This document shows, one piece after another, positions 39,760-48,781 of a stretch of 64,000 nucleotides of DNA. This stretch comes from Aristophania vespae (lineage in GTDB: Bacteria > Pseudomonadota > Alphaproteobacteria > Acetobacterales > Acetobacteraceae): positions 1,001,001 to 1,065,000 of the forward strand of contig NZ_CP047652.1 of the NCBI RefSeq assembly GCF_009906835.1, written 5' to 3'. A program made the translations under genes and the position numbers. How positions within the stretch are numbered: the stretch's first letter is position 1; each line of letters opens with the position of its first letter. The notes beneath the pieces were generated by a model, which saw only the letters and a list, made by a program, of their open reading frames with translations, did not search any database and had not been told where the DNA came from.

Positions 39760-41078
39760 TTATTTTTTTTGATGACTTCCAGAAGCTTTTGGCACGATCA
39801 TACGCGCCCCACCGCCTGGCAATATCTGGTAGATAACGAGATTTCTTTTAACGTGACCATTTTCTTTAAGCCAGAATGTCCCGTTTAGGCCCATAAAACC
39901 ATTTTTACGTGTAAGATTTGCTTTATCAAGTTTGTGCTCCCGTGTCAGGGCACCCGCAAGCGCTGCCGCATCATAGGCAAAATCTGTGACTGGTGAGGGC
40001 TGCGTATGGTAAACTTCTACATATTTCTGAATGTAGCGTCCTCTCTGACGGTCATCGAAAGCAGGGTACCAGGCTCCTTTAAGAGCTCCCAGTTTTCCGT
40101 CAAATGCTTTCCATAACATTGGCCCCATAATACGCACTTTGGAAGTGGAAATATCATATTTTTGTAGGATATTGATTATGTGGCCGAGATTTAACCCTGT
40201 ATCACCTAACAACAAAGCATCAAAAGCTGGTTTTAAAGGTTTTTTACTATCATCAGTTTTTTCTGAAATATCTCCACCAAGAGGATCAATAGCCGAAGGT
40301 TGAGTATTTTCCTGCGGTTTAGCATCCGCATTAGGATCATTTTTAATATCAAGAAGTGTTTCAAAACTACCATTAATAGAATCGATATTATCTGTATGAT
40401 AAACGACCTGAGGGACATTAAGCCCTTTTTTCTGGCAAATTGCTGCCAGGGCTTCACCCATAGCATGGCCTAGAGCATTATCAGGCAAGAACGCTGCAAA
40501 AGATTTTCTACCCTCACTTAATGCAGATTCAACTAAACGATTTACCTGCTGTTCAGGTGTTAAACCCATAACCCAAACACCGGGTCGCGCCTGCCTTATG
40601 TCACTTGTAAATGCTAATTCCGGCACATTTGAAACCTGCAAAACATCAGCTACTTTTTCAGTAGAACCAGATGTTATGGGACCAAGCACAATTTTGTCAC
40701 CAGCTTTGACGGCATTAGAGGCTGCCTTGACAGGCCCGCCTTCTTGAGTCTCATCATAGACATCAAGAATAACGCCTTTATCAGCTGGTAACGCCAATTG
40801 AGCGGCATCACGCATACGGGCACCAATAGACGCCATTGGGCCAGTAAGAGGAAGAATTAAACCTATACGCTCTTGCACTGTCTCAGGCGCTGTAATCAAA
40901 CTTTTTCCTGAAGAAGGGCAAGGCCCTCATTAGGTGAAAAAAAACTGCATCCTGAGAGAGCAACCGTAGTACTTGCTGCAAGCACTAATGAAATACGCTT
41001 TCTCTTGCCGTTAGTGCCATTTTGACGGCAATAATGGCCAAGATGACTAACCGAGGAAAGTAATGTCCGAACAACCAT
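39760..41078 (-). CDS. penicillin-binding protein activator-like lipoprotein (periplasmic-binding fold), frameshifted
   Basis: An about 439-residue lipoprotein. A signal sequence ends in the lipobox LSGC. The rest is a type 1 periplasmic-binding-like fold (RIGLILPLTGPMASIGARMRDAAQLAL, then DALLLGDTGLNLGHIINIL). It resembles the LpoA-type activators of penicillin-binding proteins more than amino-acid transport binding proteins, because no transporter genes are near. The frame breaks at QEK; one more A in the five-A tract (plus-strand Ts 40902-40906) joins the two parts. The start (41078, GGGAGGGG 5 bases upstream) overlaps the divergent rsmI start. Confidence 0.78.
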
Positions 41079-41968
41079 ATATGCCCCTCCCAGGCAAAGA
41101 CCTAACTGCATCTAACGGGCTACTTGTTTTAGTAGCAACGCCCATTGGTAATCTAGCTGACATTAGTGCCCGTGCTCTCGATACCCTTAGAAATGCCAAT
41201 TCTATCCTTTGTGAAGATACGCGTGTGACCAGTAAGCTACTACGTCATTACGGAATCACGAACACGCTACTGACATTGCATGACCATAATGAAGAAGAAC
41301 GACTTTCTTTTTTACTTACAGAACTGAAAAAAGGTAAGATATTTGCTCTTATTTCAGACGCAGGAACACCTGTTTTTTCTGATCCTGGCTACAGACTTGT
41401 AAGAGCAGCCCTGCAAAATGACATAAAAGTCACAGCATTACCCGGCCCTAATGCTGCTATTACAGCACTCGTTCTGTCTGGTTTTCCTCCTGCTCCTTTT
41501 ATGTTTCTTGGTTTTCCTCCTCGTGGAGAAGCACGAAAATCTCATTTTGTAATGTTAAAAGCAGCAGAACAGACCGGGTTAAAAGCTACATTATCCTGGT
41601 ACGAATCACCACGCCGCCTTGTTGGTACATTAGAAACCTTGGCCGAAGTATTTGGCCCTGACCGCGAAGCTTCTGTTGGGCGCGAACTCACAAAATTATA
41701 TGAAGAAGTCAGACGCGGCCCACTATCAACCCTTATATCCCATTTCAAAGAAACAGACCCTAGAGGAGAAATTACCCTTCTTCTCGCCCCCGCAGCAGAA
41801 GACGATAATAAAGAGCAGGATCTCGAACCCTTGCTTCTAAAAACCCTAAAAACGCATTCTTTAAAGGATGCTGTTACGCTTATTGCTGGTAGCACAAATT
41901 TACCACGTAAATTTGTTTATAAAAAAGCGCTCGCCCTTTCGCAAAAAAACACGACTAAAGCAGAATAA
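41063..41968 (+). CDS. rsmI: 16S rRNA (cytidine1402-2'-O)-methyltransferase
   Basis: SAM-dependent tetrapyrrole-methylase-fold enzyme that methylates C1402 of 16S rRNA. The 301-residue protein has VATPIGNLADISARAL, CEDTRVTSKLLRHYGI, ISDAGTPVFSDPGYRLV and the ALPGPNAAITALVLSGF motif. GAGG lies about 6 bases before the ATG at 41063. It is divergent from, and its 5' end overlaps, the PBP-activator gene, an arrangement common in Proteobacteria where lpoA and rsmI lie back to back. Its last codons form an inverted repeat with lolA. Confidence 0.95.
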   Translation: MSEQPYMPLPGKDLTASNGLLVLVATPIGNLADISARALDTLRNANSILCEDTRVTSKLLRHYGITNTLLTLHDHNEEERLSFLLTELKKGKIFALISDAGTPVFSDPGYRLVRAALQNDIKVTALPGPNAAITALVLSGFPPAPFMFLGFPPRGEARKSHFVMLKAAEQTGLKATLSWYESPRRLVGTLETLAEVFGPDREASVGRELTKLYEEVRRGPLSTLISHFKETDPRGEITLLLAPAAEDDNKEQDLEPLLLKTLKTHSLKDAVTLIAGSTNLPRKFVYKKALALSQKNTTKAE

Positions 41969-41988
41969 ATAATTTTACTCTGCTTTAG
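41955..41988. terminator. inverted repeat spanning the convergent stops of rsmI and lolA
   Basis: CTAAAGCAGA (41955-41964) pairs perfectly with TCTGCTTTAG (41979-41988). Both genes end in codons for Lys-Ala-Glu-stop, and the loop contains both stop codons. It lacks a long T run, so termination strength is uncertain. Confidence 0.6.
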
Positions 41989-42580
41989 GAAGCGTAAAAA
42001 TTTGCGGGTCTACATTAATGCCCGTCTGAATATCAGAAAGCTGTATGTGTGTAGAGGCTCCCTGTGCATCCAAAACACTCCATCCCAACAGGGCTAAAGG
42101 CGTTTTAGAGAAATATAATGTTAATTCCCCTTCCTGTGGGGCCGCAGTACGCACGACACGAAGCTGGATTTGTCCTTTTATTTCACGAAATGACGTAATG
42201 GTAACATCACCTGTTAAATGAGGATCAGGCCTGAGTAAAAGCCCTAAAGGAGTACGCTTCAGCGGCAAAGTTGTTATTTGGTCAATAGACCGATCCTGAA
42301 AAACAACTTTACCCTGATTAGCTACTAAAAGAAGCGGACTTGGCGCGTCATAGTTAAATCTTACCCGACCAGGCCTAACCAATATAACAGTACCAGAGCT
42401 GCTCTCTCCTTTTGGAGAGGTTTGCCTAAAGCGTGCCTGAAAGCTCTGTATTTGGGTAAGGTTCTGCTCAATTTTAGACACCCAGACTTGTTGAGCAGAA
42501 GATAAAACCGCTTTAGCCAAAGCGGGATTTAGCCCCATTATAAAGAATAAAAAAAACGCTAAACTAAGACGCCTTATCAT
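41975..42580 (-). CDS. lolA: outer-membrane lipoprotein carrier protein LolA
   Basis: Periplasmic chaperone that takes lipoproteins from the inner membrane LolCDE complex to the outer membrane. The 201-residue protein has a signal peptide (FFLFFIMGLNPALA) and the LolA pattern FQARFRQTSPKGESSSGTVILVRPGRVRFNY. It closes with the hydrophobic strand layout of the open beta barrel. The assignment is by family pattern; LolA proteins diverge widely. It follows gshA by 32 bp on the same strand and is convergent with rsmI. Confidence 0.85.
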   Translation of the reverse strand: MIRRLSLAFFLFFIMGLNPALAKAVLSSAQQVWVSKIEQNLTQIQSFQARFRQTSPKGESSSGTVILVRPGRVRFNYDAPSPLLLVANQGKVVFQDRSIDQITTLPLKRTPLGLLLRPDPHLTGDVTITSFREIKGQIQLRVVRTAAPQEGELTLYFSKTPLALLGWSVLDAQGASTHIQLSDIQTGINVDPQIFTLPKAE

Positions 42581-42612
42581 AAATCTCTCACTATGCCGGC
42601 CATTACAGGCTT

Positions 42613-44001
42613 TTAAGAATGGGTAACCGAAGCTTCATCAAAGATAGGACGAACATCTCCATTCCACACAGTTTTATAACGCTCAAGCCAATATTCTGCC
42701 TGGTTAGGGGCACCTTCGGCAATTTTTGTGAGTGGATCTAGATAACGCCCTTCTCCTAAGCCCCTTTGCTCCAACCCTTTTTGAGCAAGTTTTACAATAT
42801 CCTGGGCCAGTTTTCTCAAACCTCCAGGAAACTCGGCATCAAGACCAAATTGTGCAACCTTTGGTCTTAGGGCTTGATAAATATGCCAAGGATGTTTTTT
42901 GACTAATTTTTCTGTTTCTTCCAGCACATCAGCATCATAGAGAAGACCAACCCAAAATGCAGACTGTGCCAGCATCATTTCTGGGGTGCCGGCGTCAGCA
43001 CCACGCATTTCAAGATATTGTTTAAGACGCACGTCAGGAAAAACCGTTGTCAAATGGTCTTCAAAATCCCCAATAGTTGGGGTCATATGCCTCAAAGGTT
43101 CCTGATCTTCACCGTTAATCCATTTTCTGAAAGAACAACCAGCAACATCGTGATAATTTCCATCACGATTCACAAAATACATGGGCACATCTAGTACCCA
43201 GTCAACATATTGTTCAAAACCGAAATTTTCTTCAAAAAAGGCTGATGGCTGCCCGCATCTCTGGTTGTCAGTATCAAGCCAGATACGGGCACGATTAGAG
43301 AGCCAACCATTTGGTTTTCCCTCTATAAAGGGAGAATTTGCAAAAATTGCAGTTGCAAGTGGCTGTAACGCCAATGAAACTCTCATTTTTTGCGCCATGT
43401 CAGCTTCACTTGAAAAATCAAGATTTACCTGGACGGTGCAGGTGCGCTTCATCATATCGAGGCCAAGAGTACCCACTTCGGGCATATAACGGCGCATAAT
43501 GGCGTAGCGGCTTTTGGGCATCCACGGCATTTCGGCGCGAGACATTAAAGGATGAAATCCCAAAGGTGCAAAGCCAAGACCCAAAGCTGATGCAGGCTCT
43601 TTAATCAGCGCAAAATGAGCTGACATTTCTTTTTGAGTTTCATGTAAATTTTCTAACGGCGCCCCTGATAGCTCAAACTGTCCTGCCGGTTCTAAAGAAA
43701 TAGAGCATCCTTTTTGCGAATTTTTTCCTGCCAGGCCAATAAGATTACCTTTATCAAGAATAGCTGACCATTCTGGGCCAGAAAGCCGCTCTAAAAGTGC
43801 TTCAATACCATTAGATTTATAATCTGGCGGCGCATAGGCTGCACGATTTACAGATGCATAATGAGGCAGGGTAAAACCAAATTTTTCATGCTCAGTCCCT
43901 ATCCTCCAGTCATTTTTTTGCTTGCAGCCACTAGAAATTACATCGATAAGCTGTGCCCGATTCTTAATGGGCGTCATGTTGCTTTGACCAGGATTAGACA
44001 T
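42613..44001 (-). CDS. gshA: glutamate--cysteine ligase
   Basis: First and rate-limiting step of glutathione synthesis. The 462-residue protein belongs to the plant/alphaproteobacterial type (GCS2) rather than the E. coli type. Seen are IGTEHEKFGF near the N-terminus, SLEPAGQFELSGAP, MPEVGTLGLDMMKRTCTVQVNLDFSSEADM and the late YLEMRGADAGTPEMMLA substrate region. gshB is not in the window. No break is visible. Confidence 0.94.
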   Translation of the reverse strand: MSNPGQSNMTPIKNRAQLIDVISSGCKQKNDWRIGTEHEKFGFTLPHYASVNRAAYAPPDYKSNGIEALLERLSGPEWSAILDKGNLIGLAGKNSQKGCSISLEPAGQFELSGAPLENLHETQKEMSAHFALIKEPASALGLGFAPLGFHPLMSRAEMPWMPKSRYAIMRRYMPEVGTLGLDMMKRTCTVQVNLDFSSEADMAQKMRVSLALQPLATAIFANSPFIEGKPNGWLSNRARIWLDTDNQRCGQPSAFFEENFGFEQYVDWVLDVPMYFVNRDGNYHDVAGCSFRKWINGEDQEPLRHMTPTIGDFEDHLTTVFPDVRLKQYLEMRGADAGTPEMMLAQSAFWVGLLYDADVLEETEKLVKKHPWHIYQALRPKVAQFGLDAEFPGGLRKLAQDIVKLAQKGLEQRGLGEGRYLDPLTKIAEGAPNQAEYWLERYKTVWNGDVRPIFDEASVTHS

Positions 44002-44133
44002 GGGCTAGGAAGCCTTATTATGAGTAACAAAATTTATAAGAACAAATGACATAAGACATTATTATCATTGTTCGACGAACATTGAACCCCACTAAAATGA
44101 AACAATCAGGTTTCATCTTAAATGGTTTGTAAC

Positions 44134-44883
44134 TTATAACGCACAGCTACTATACTGAGTGTTAAGAATACTCAGCCCTGCGCATACTGCCGTCTCTGCT
44201 CTTAAGATACGAGGTCCCAAAGAAAAACCTTTAATCGCCTTATGCTTATTAAAGCTGTCAATTTCCTGAGGAGAAAAGCCCCCTTCAGGGCCAATAATAA
44301 GTCCTGCAATATTTTTAACGACCGGCTCACAGCTTTGTCGCTCCAATGCAACTGCCAGATTTTTTTCAGAAGGCCAGTGCACTAGCAAATCAGCCAGGGG
44401 CTCTAGTGGTCTAATATTTGGTATGTCCAGGCGCTCACATTGTTCAGAAGCCTCTTGAGCAATGAGCATAAGACGGTCACTATTTATTTTATGATTATTC
44501 GTTCTGGCAGAAATTACAGGACGAAAACATGTTACGCCCAACTCTGTTCCCATGCGAATAACAAGCTCTGTTGCGTCTCTTTTTAAAAGAGAAAAAATCA
44601 GCTCCAGACCTTGTGTTTTAAGTTGTGGTCTGAGGGAATGAGATAAAGAAATTACAGCCTGTGAGCGCTTTACAAATTCAATTTTAGCAAGCCATTCGCC
44701 ATTAACACCATCAAAAACGCGTAAGTTCTGACCTGGCTTACGCCTCATCACATTGCCGATATAATGTGCCTGTTGCGGGGATAGACTTATTTCTGCCCCT
44801 TTTTGAAAAGGCATATTGTCTGTCAAAATATATAAGCGAGGATCTGTATGATTCATAATTTTCGCATAGCGCGGATAGCTCAT
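44134..44883 (-). CDS. rsmE: 16S rRNA (uracil1498-N3)-methyltransferase
   Basis: SPOUT-class methyltransferase with a C-terminal knot. The N-terminal PUA-like part has HYIGNVMRRKPGQNLRVFDG. The knot carries the SAM-binding GLIIGPEGGFSPQEID and SLGPRILRAETA, both diagnostic for RsmE. I chose ATG 44883 (249 residues, normal); the longer in-frame reading to 44976 would run into the divergent ubiA start and has no conserved residues. The next in-frame Met (44853) is also possible. Confidence 0.92.
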   Translation of the reverse strand: MSYPRYAKIMNHTDPRLYILTDNMPFQKGAEISLSPQQAHYIGNVMRRKPGQNLRVFDGVNGEWLAKIEFVKRSQAVISLSHSLRPQLKTQGLELIFSLLKRDATELVIRMGTELGVTCFRPVISARTNNHKINSDRLMLIAQEASEQCERLDIPNIRPLEPLADLLVHWPSEKNLAVALERQSCEPVVKNIAGLIIGPEGGFSPQEIDSFNKHKAIKGFSLGPRILRAETAVCAGLSILNTQYSSCAL

Positions 44884-44955
44884 AAGCACTAGAAGTCTTT
44901 TTTCAATATTTTTTAAATCGCTCTTTTTATCCTCTAATACGACTGAAACTGAATA

Positions 44956-45870
44956 ATGTCTGCTAACAGCTCTCACACCGATATCCGTTTGGATGGAATA
45001 ATAGCTAAATTGTCCGAACCCTGGCGGTCTTATGCTCTCTTAGCCAGATTAGACCGACCTGTAGGTACGTGGTTGCTGTTTTTACCTGGTGTATTTGGAA
45101 TTTTTCTGGCCCAGGAATCTGATCTCCTAGAGCAGTGCCTTTACGTTATTTTATTTGCTATCGGCTCATTACTCATGCGCTCCGCAGGGTGCGTTATTAA
45201 TGACATCTGGGACAGAAAAATTGATGCTCAAGTCACCAGAACAGCCCTCAGACCCCTAGCAAGTGGTGCCCTTAAACTCCACCAAGCATTTTATTTACTT
45301 ACCCTGCTACTTTTGGGTGGGTTATTGGTTCTATTGGCCTTACCACCCATATGTTGGAGTTTGGCCCCAATCGCCCTTTTATTTGTAGCACTCTACCCCG
45401 CGGCAAAACGCTTAACCTGGTGGCCTCAGCTCGTTATGGGGTTTACCTTTGGCTTTGGCGCTCCCATGGGCTACGCTGCCAGCGAAGGTAAATTAGATGC
45501 CGTTAGCCTCACACTTTATGGTGGGGTTATTTTTTGGCAATTAGGATTTGATACAGTTTATGGCTTCCAGGATATGGAAGATGACTCCCGCATTGGCGTG
45601 AAATCCACATCTCTGAAAATGCATCACAGAGCACGCTCATTTATTGGAGCATGCTATGGGGCCGCACTTTTCCTTTTTTTCCTTTGTGCTTTCAGCGCCG
45701 GGCTAAGCCCCTGGTTTTATTGCGGTTTCATCCCCGCAACTATTCTTTTGGCCCATCAGGTTTTTACGCTAGACCCTTTAAATGCCCCTGCCTGTCTAAA
45801 GGCTTTTCGCAGAAACATTCCGATTGGAATGCTTCTTGCATTAGCCTTTATTTTAGGGCGTCTTGCTTAA
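44956..45870 (+). CDS. ubiA: 4-hydroxybenzoate polyprenyltransferase
   Basis: Integral membrane prenyltransferase joining 4-hydroxybenzoate to the polyprenyl chain in ubiquinone synthesis. The 304-residue protein has about eight hydrophobic segments and both Asp-rich motifs: NDIWDRKIDAQVTRT (NDxxDxxxD) and the second, YGFQDMEDDSRIGVKST. It works with the polyprenyl synthase at 27697 and supplies the acceptor of SldAB electrons. Divergent from rsmE; its stop shares the TTAA with the convergent MFS gene. Confidence 0.95.
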   Translation: MSANSSHTDIRLDGIIAKLSEPWRSYALLARLDRPVGTWLLFLPGVFGIFLAQESDLLEQCLYVILFAIGSLLMRSAGCVINDIWDRKIDAQVTRTALRPLASGALKLHQAFYLLTLLLLGGLLVLLALPPICWSLAPIALLFVALYPAAKRLTWWPQLVMGFTFGFGAPMGYAASEGKLDAVSLTLYGGVIFWQLGFDTVYGFQDMEDDSRIGVKSTSLKMHHRARSFIGACYGAALFLFFLCAFSAGLSPWFYCGFIPATILLAHQVFTLDPLNAPACLKAFRRNIPIGMLLALAFILGRLA

Positions 45871-47279
45871 GGTGCTGAGGGTAAATGGCGCGGGTGGAAA
45901 AATGACCGTCCCGCGCTCAAAAAAGCACCTATAAGAGCCACAATAGCTGCAGCCCCAAGGCAGATAAAACCAGGATGGGAAAAGACTGTAAAAAGACCTG
46001 CTACCATTAGGGCACCTGAAGTCTGACCCGCTAAACGTGATACTGAAAGCATACCACTCGCCCCTCCCTCACGGCCAGAAGGTGCAGTGACCATAATGGC
46101 GCGGTTATTGGGAGGCTGAAACAAGCCAAATCCCCATCCTGCCAAAAGTGTTCGCCACGCAATATCCAAATTTGATGCATCTACAGGCAAACACCATAGC
46201 AAAATGAACCCCAGCGCTGTGACAAATAGCCCCATAGATGACAAAAGTGAGGCTGAAAAACGATCTGAAAAGTGTCCTATAAAAAAGGACATAGATGCTG
46301 TGCCAACGGCCCAGGGCGCTATGAGAAGCCCAACTGTGGCGGGATTTCTATGAAAAGCTTCTGCTAGCGTAAATGGCATGGCAACAATATAAAGATTAGA
46401 CGCTATAAATCCGCAATAACTAACGAAACAAGCAATAAAAAACGGACGCCTTTTTAGCAAATCCAGAGGAACAATAGGCTCTTCGTGGCTTTTTTGCCAT
46501 TTAAGAAGAGCATACCAGCTTAATAGGCTAAAGCTTGTTAATGAAATACCCAATTCAAAATCGCCATGCATAAGCCCATCAAGACCAACACCTAATGTGG
46601 CAAAAGATGTGATGGTTAGTAATGAACCTATAACGTCAGTTTTAACGTGAGATCTGGGTGTTTGAGGTAGTGCCATATAAGATAAAATAAGGGCAATGCC
46701 ACCAAGAGGAAGATTTACCCAAAATATCCACGGCCATGAAGCAACTGATAAAATAAAAGACCCAATAGTAGGGCCCAGAGCTACGCCTAACCCGACAAAA
46801 AAGCCATTAATAGCAATGCCTTTTCCTAATAACTTATGAGGGTAAATAAAGCGTACAAGCGCAATATTTACGCTCATAACACAAGACCCACCAACACCCT
46901 GCAAAGCACGAGCCAGGGCAAGTTCAAGCATATTTTGTGAAAGAGCACAGAAGACAGAGGCAATAATAAAAAGAGCAATCCCGAGCTGGCTCATTCGCCC
47001 AAACCCGACGCGTGCACCCAAGGCAGCAAGAGGAAGCAGGCAAGAAAGGCTTGCTAGCTGGTAGGCATTAACAACCCAGATTGCTCTAGATGGGTCTGAG
47101 TGCAGATCCGTTGCAATTGTTGGTAAGGCGACATTTGCAATTGCGTAATCAAGGACTGAGAGTAATAAAGCCAGAAGAACAGCTGACATTGCCTTTACAC
47201 GTTGGATTCCATAAAGACCAGCATGACGAATGGGATCGTATTCCTCTTCGAGGCTACGATCAGCTGTTCCTGAACTCAT
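45867..47279 (-). CDS. MFS transporter, DHA2 (14-TM) drug-efflux-like
   Basis: A 470-residue polytopic inner-membrane protein with about 12-14 hydrophobic segments. The MFS motif C-like WPWIFWVNLPLGGIAL and motif D1-like LDYAIANVALPTIA at the first helix point to the DHA2/QacA-type proton antiporter group. Substrate unknown. It ends in a stop that overlaps ubiA's, with the two gene ends sharing TTAA. It starts 7 bp after the downstream end of the sugar transporter on the same strand. Confidence 0.87.
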   Translation of the reverse strand: MSSGTADRSLEEEYDPIRHAGLYGIQRVKAMSAVLLALLLSVLDYAIANVALPTIATDLHSDPSRAIWVVNAYQLASLSCLLPLAALGARVGFGRMSQLGIALFIIASVFCALSQNMLELALARALQGVGGSCVMSVNIALVRFIYPHKLLGKGIAINGFFVGLGVALGPTIGSFILSVASWPWIFWVNLPLGGIALILSYMALPQTPRSHVKTDVIGSLLTITSFATLGVGLDGLMHGDFELGISLTSFSLLSWYALLKWQKSHEEPIVPLDLLKRRPFFIACFVSYCGFIASNLYIVAMPFTLAEAFHRNPATVGLLIAPWAVGTASMSFFIGHFSDRFSASLLSSMGLFVTALGFILLWCLPVDASNLDIAWRTLLAGWGFGLFQPPNNRAIMVTAPSGREGGASGMLSVSRLAGQTSGALMVAGLFTVFSHPGFICLGAAAIVALIGAFLSAGRSFFHPRHLPSAP

Positions 47280-47286
47280 GAGTTAT

Positions 47287-48691
47287 TTAGTCCCCTAATT
47301 TCCGCAGTGCTTTACCTGCAAATAAATTGGCTTCAATCGACTCTAAAGTGACACCTTTAGTTTCCGGCACGAACCATAATGTGAATAAAACGAAAAGGCC
47401 ATTACATGCAGCAAAAACAACAAATGTCCAAGACGCTCCAATAACACTCATAACGACAGGGAATATGGCTGAAATGGCCATATTTGCGGCCCAATTCATG
47501 AGAGTTGAGCAGCCAATACCAAAATCACGGCCACTTGTTGGCTGTACTTCAGAGCAAAGTGTCCAAACAAGAGGGCCTGCTCCAATAGCAAAACCAGCCA
47601 CAAACACCAAGATCAGGCCGCAAAGGATAGATTCTATCAAGACACTATCAGCGCCACTTCCCATAATAATGGCGACACCTAACAAAGAAAGACCGGCAAT
47701 AACGCAGCTTGTAATTAGGAGAGGACGCCGCCCCAACGGTCAGCACATATGATAGCAACGCCTGTAGCTGCCATATTTGTAAGGCCGACAAGTGTTGTTG
47801 CCCATATAGCCGCATGAGTACCAAAATGTGCCGCCTGAAACACTTTTGGAGCGTAATAAAGCAGCGCATTGATACCTGTCAGTTGTTGCATAATTTGAAG
47901 CATTAACCCTAAGGCAACAGACCGACGGAAATTTTTATTATGACGGAAAAGCGCAAATCCTGGCTCATGGCTTTTTTCGAGGCGCGTTTGTATTTCTTTT
48001 AATTCAGCATCGGCTAATTCGTCATCTGAGCGCAGCATGTACAAAACATTACGTGCTTTATCACGCTGCCCTTTAATCATTAGCCAACGAGGACTTTGTG
48101 GTAAAATATAGACTGCTAGTAAAAATATAACAGCCGGTACAACCATGATCCCCAGCATCCAGCGCCAGTGACCTCCAGCTGAAAGCAGACCATCAAAAAC
48201 AAAAGCCAGGAAAATACCAAGCGTTACCATGAGTTGGTAAAATGAGATCATGGCTCCGCGAGAAGATTCTACGGTAATTTCGGAAATATATAACGGAGCC
48301 GAAAAAGCCGCGATTCCTACAGCAAGACCAAGAAAAACACGCCCAACATACATAACCTCTACATTAGGTGCCAAAGCACATAATAATGAGCCTACTATGA
48401 ATAAAATGCTCGCCCAGAGCATTGCTCCTGTCCGGCCAAACTTAAGCGAAATCTTCCCAGCTATGAATGAACCAACAACCGCACCACCCATCATGGTAGA
48501 TACGATCCACCCTTGAGTTGCATTGCTGGCGTTAAAATCTTCTGCAATAAAAGGGAGTGCCCCGAAATCACGCCAGTATCTAAACCAAACATAAGTCCGG
48601 CCATACTCGCTATAATTCCAAGGGCTGTTGCTCTCCCTTTGCCGCCTTGATGAAGGTCCACTCCACCGTTAGTAGGTTTATGCGTACTCAT
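47287..48691 (-). CDS. sugar-porter-family MFS transporter, with two frameshifts
   Basis: A 12-TM sugar:proton symporter of about 468 residues when repaired, related to GalP/XylE. Signature strings are FGLDTGVISG (helix 1), GRTGAMLWASILF and YVGRVFLGLAVGIAAFSAPLYISE, PQSPRWLMIKGQRDKA, and PETKGVTLE at the C-terminus. It breaks twice: in CCCC at 48560-48563 (GALPFIAEDFN restored by one G on the coding strand) and in CCCC at 47731-47734 (DRWGRRPLLITSC restored). Two independent one-base losses in one gene argue for error or, less likely, early decay. Start ATG 48691. Confidence 0.83.
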
Positions 48692-48781
48692 TACTTTCTT
48701 ATCCCAAGACAATAGTATTGAGGACTGACATACCCTAGCTTAAACGACTCCGTCTACCAGTTTTAAGACTGTTTGAACGTC

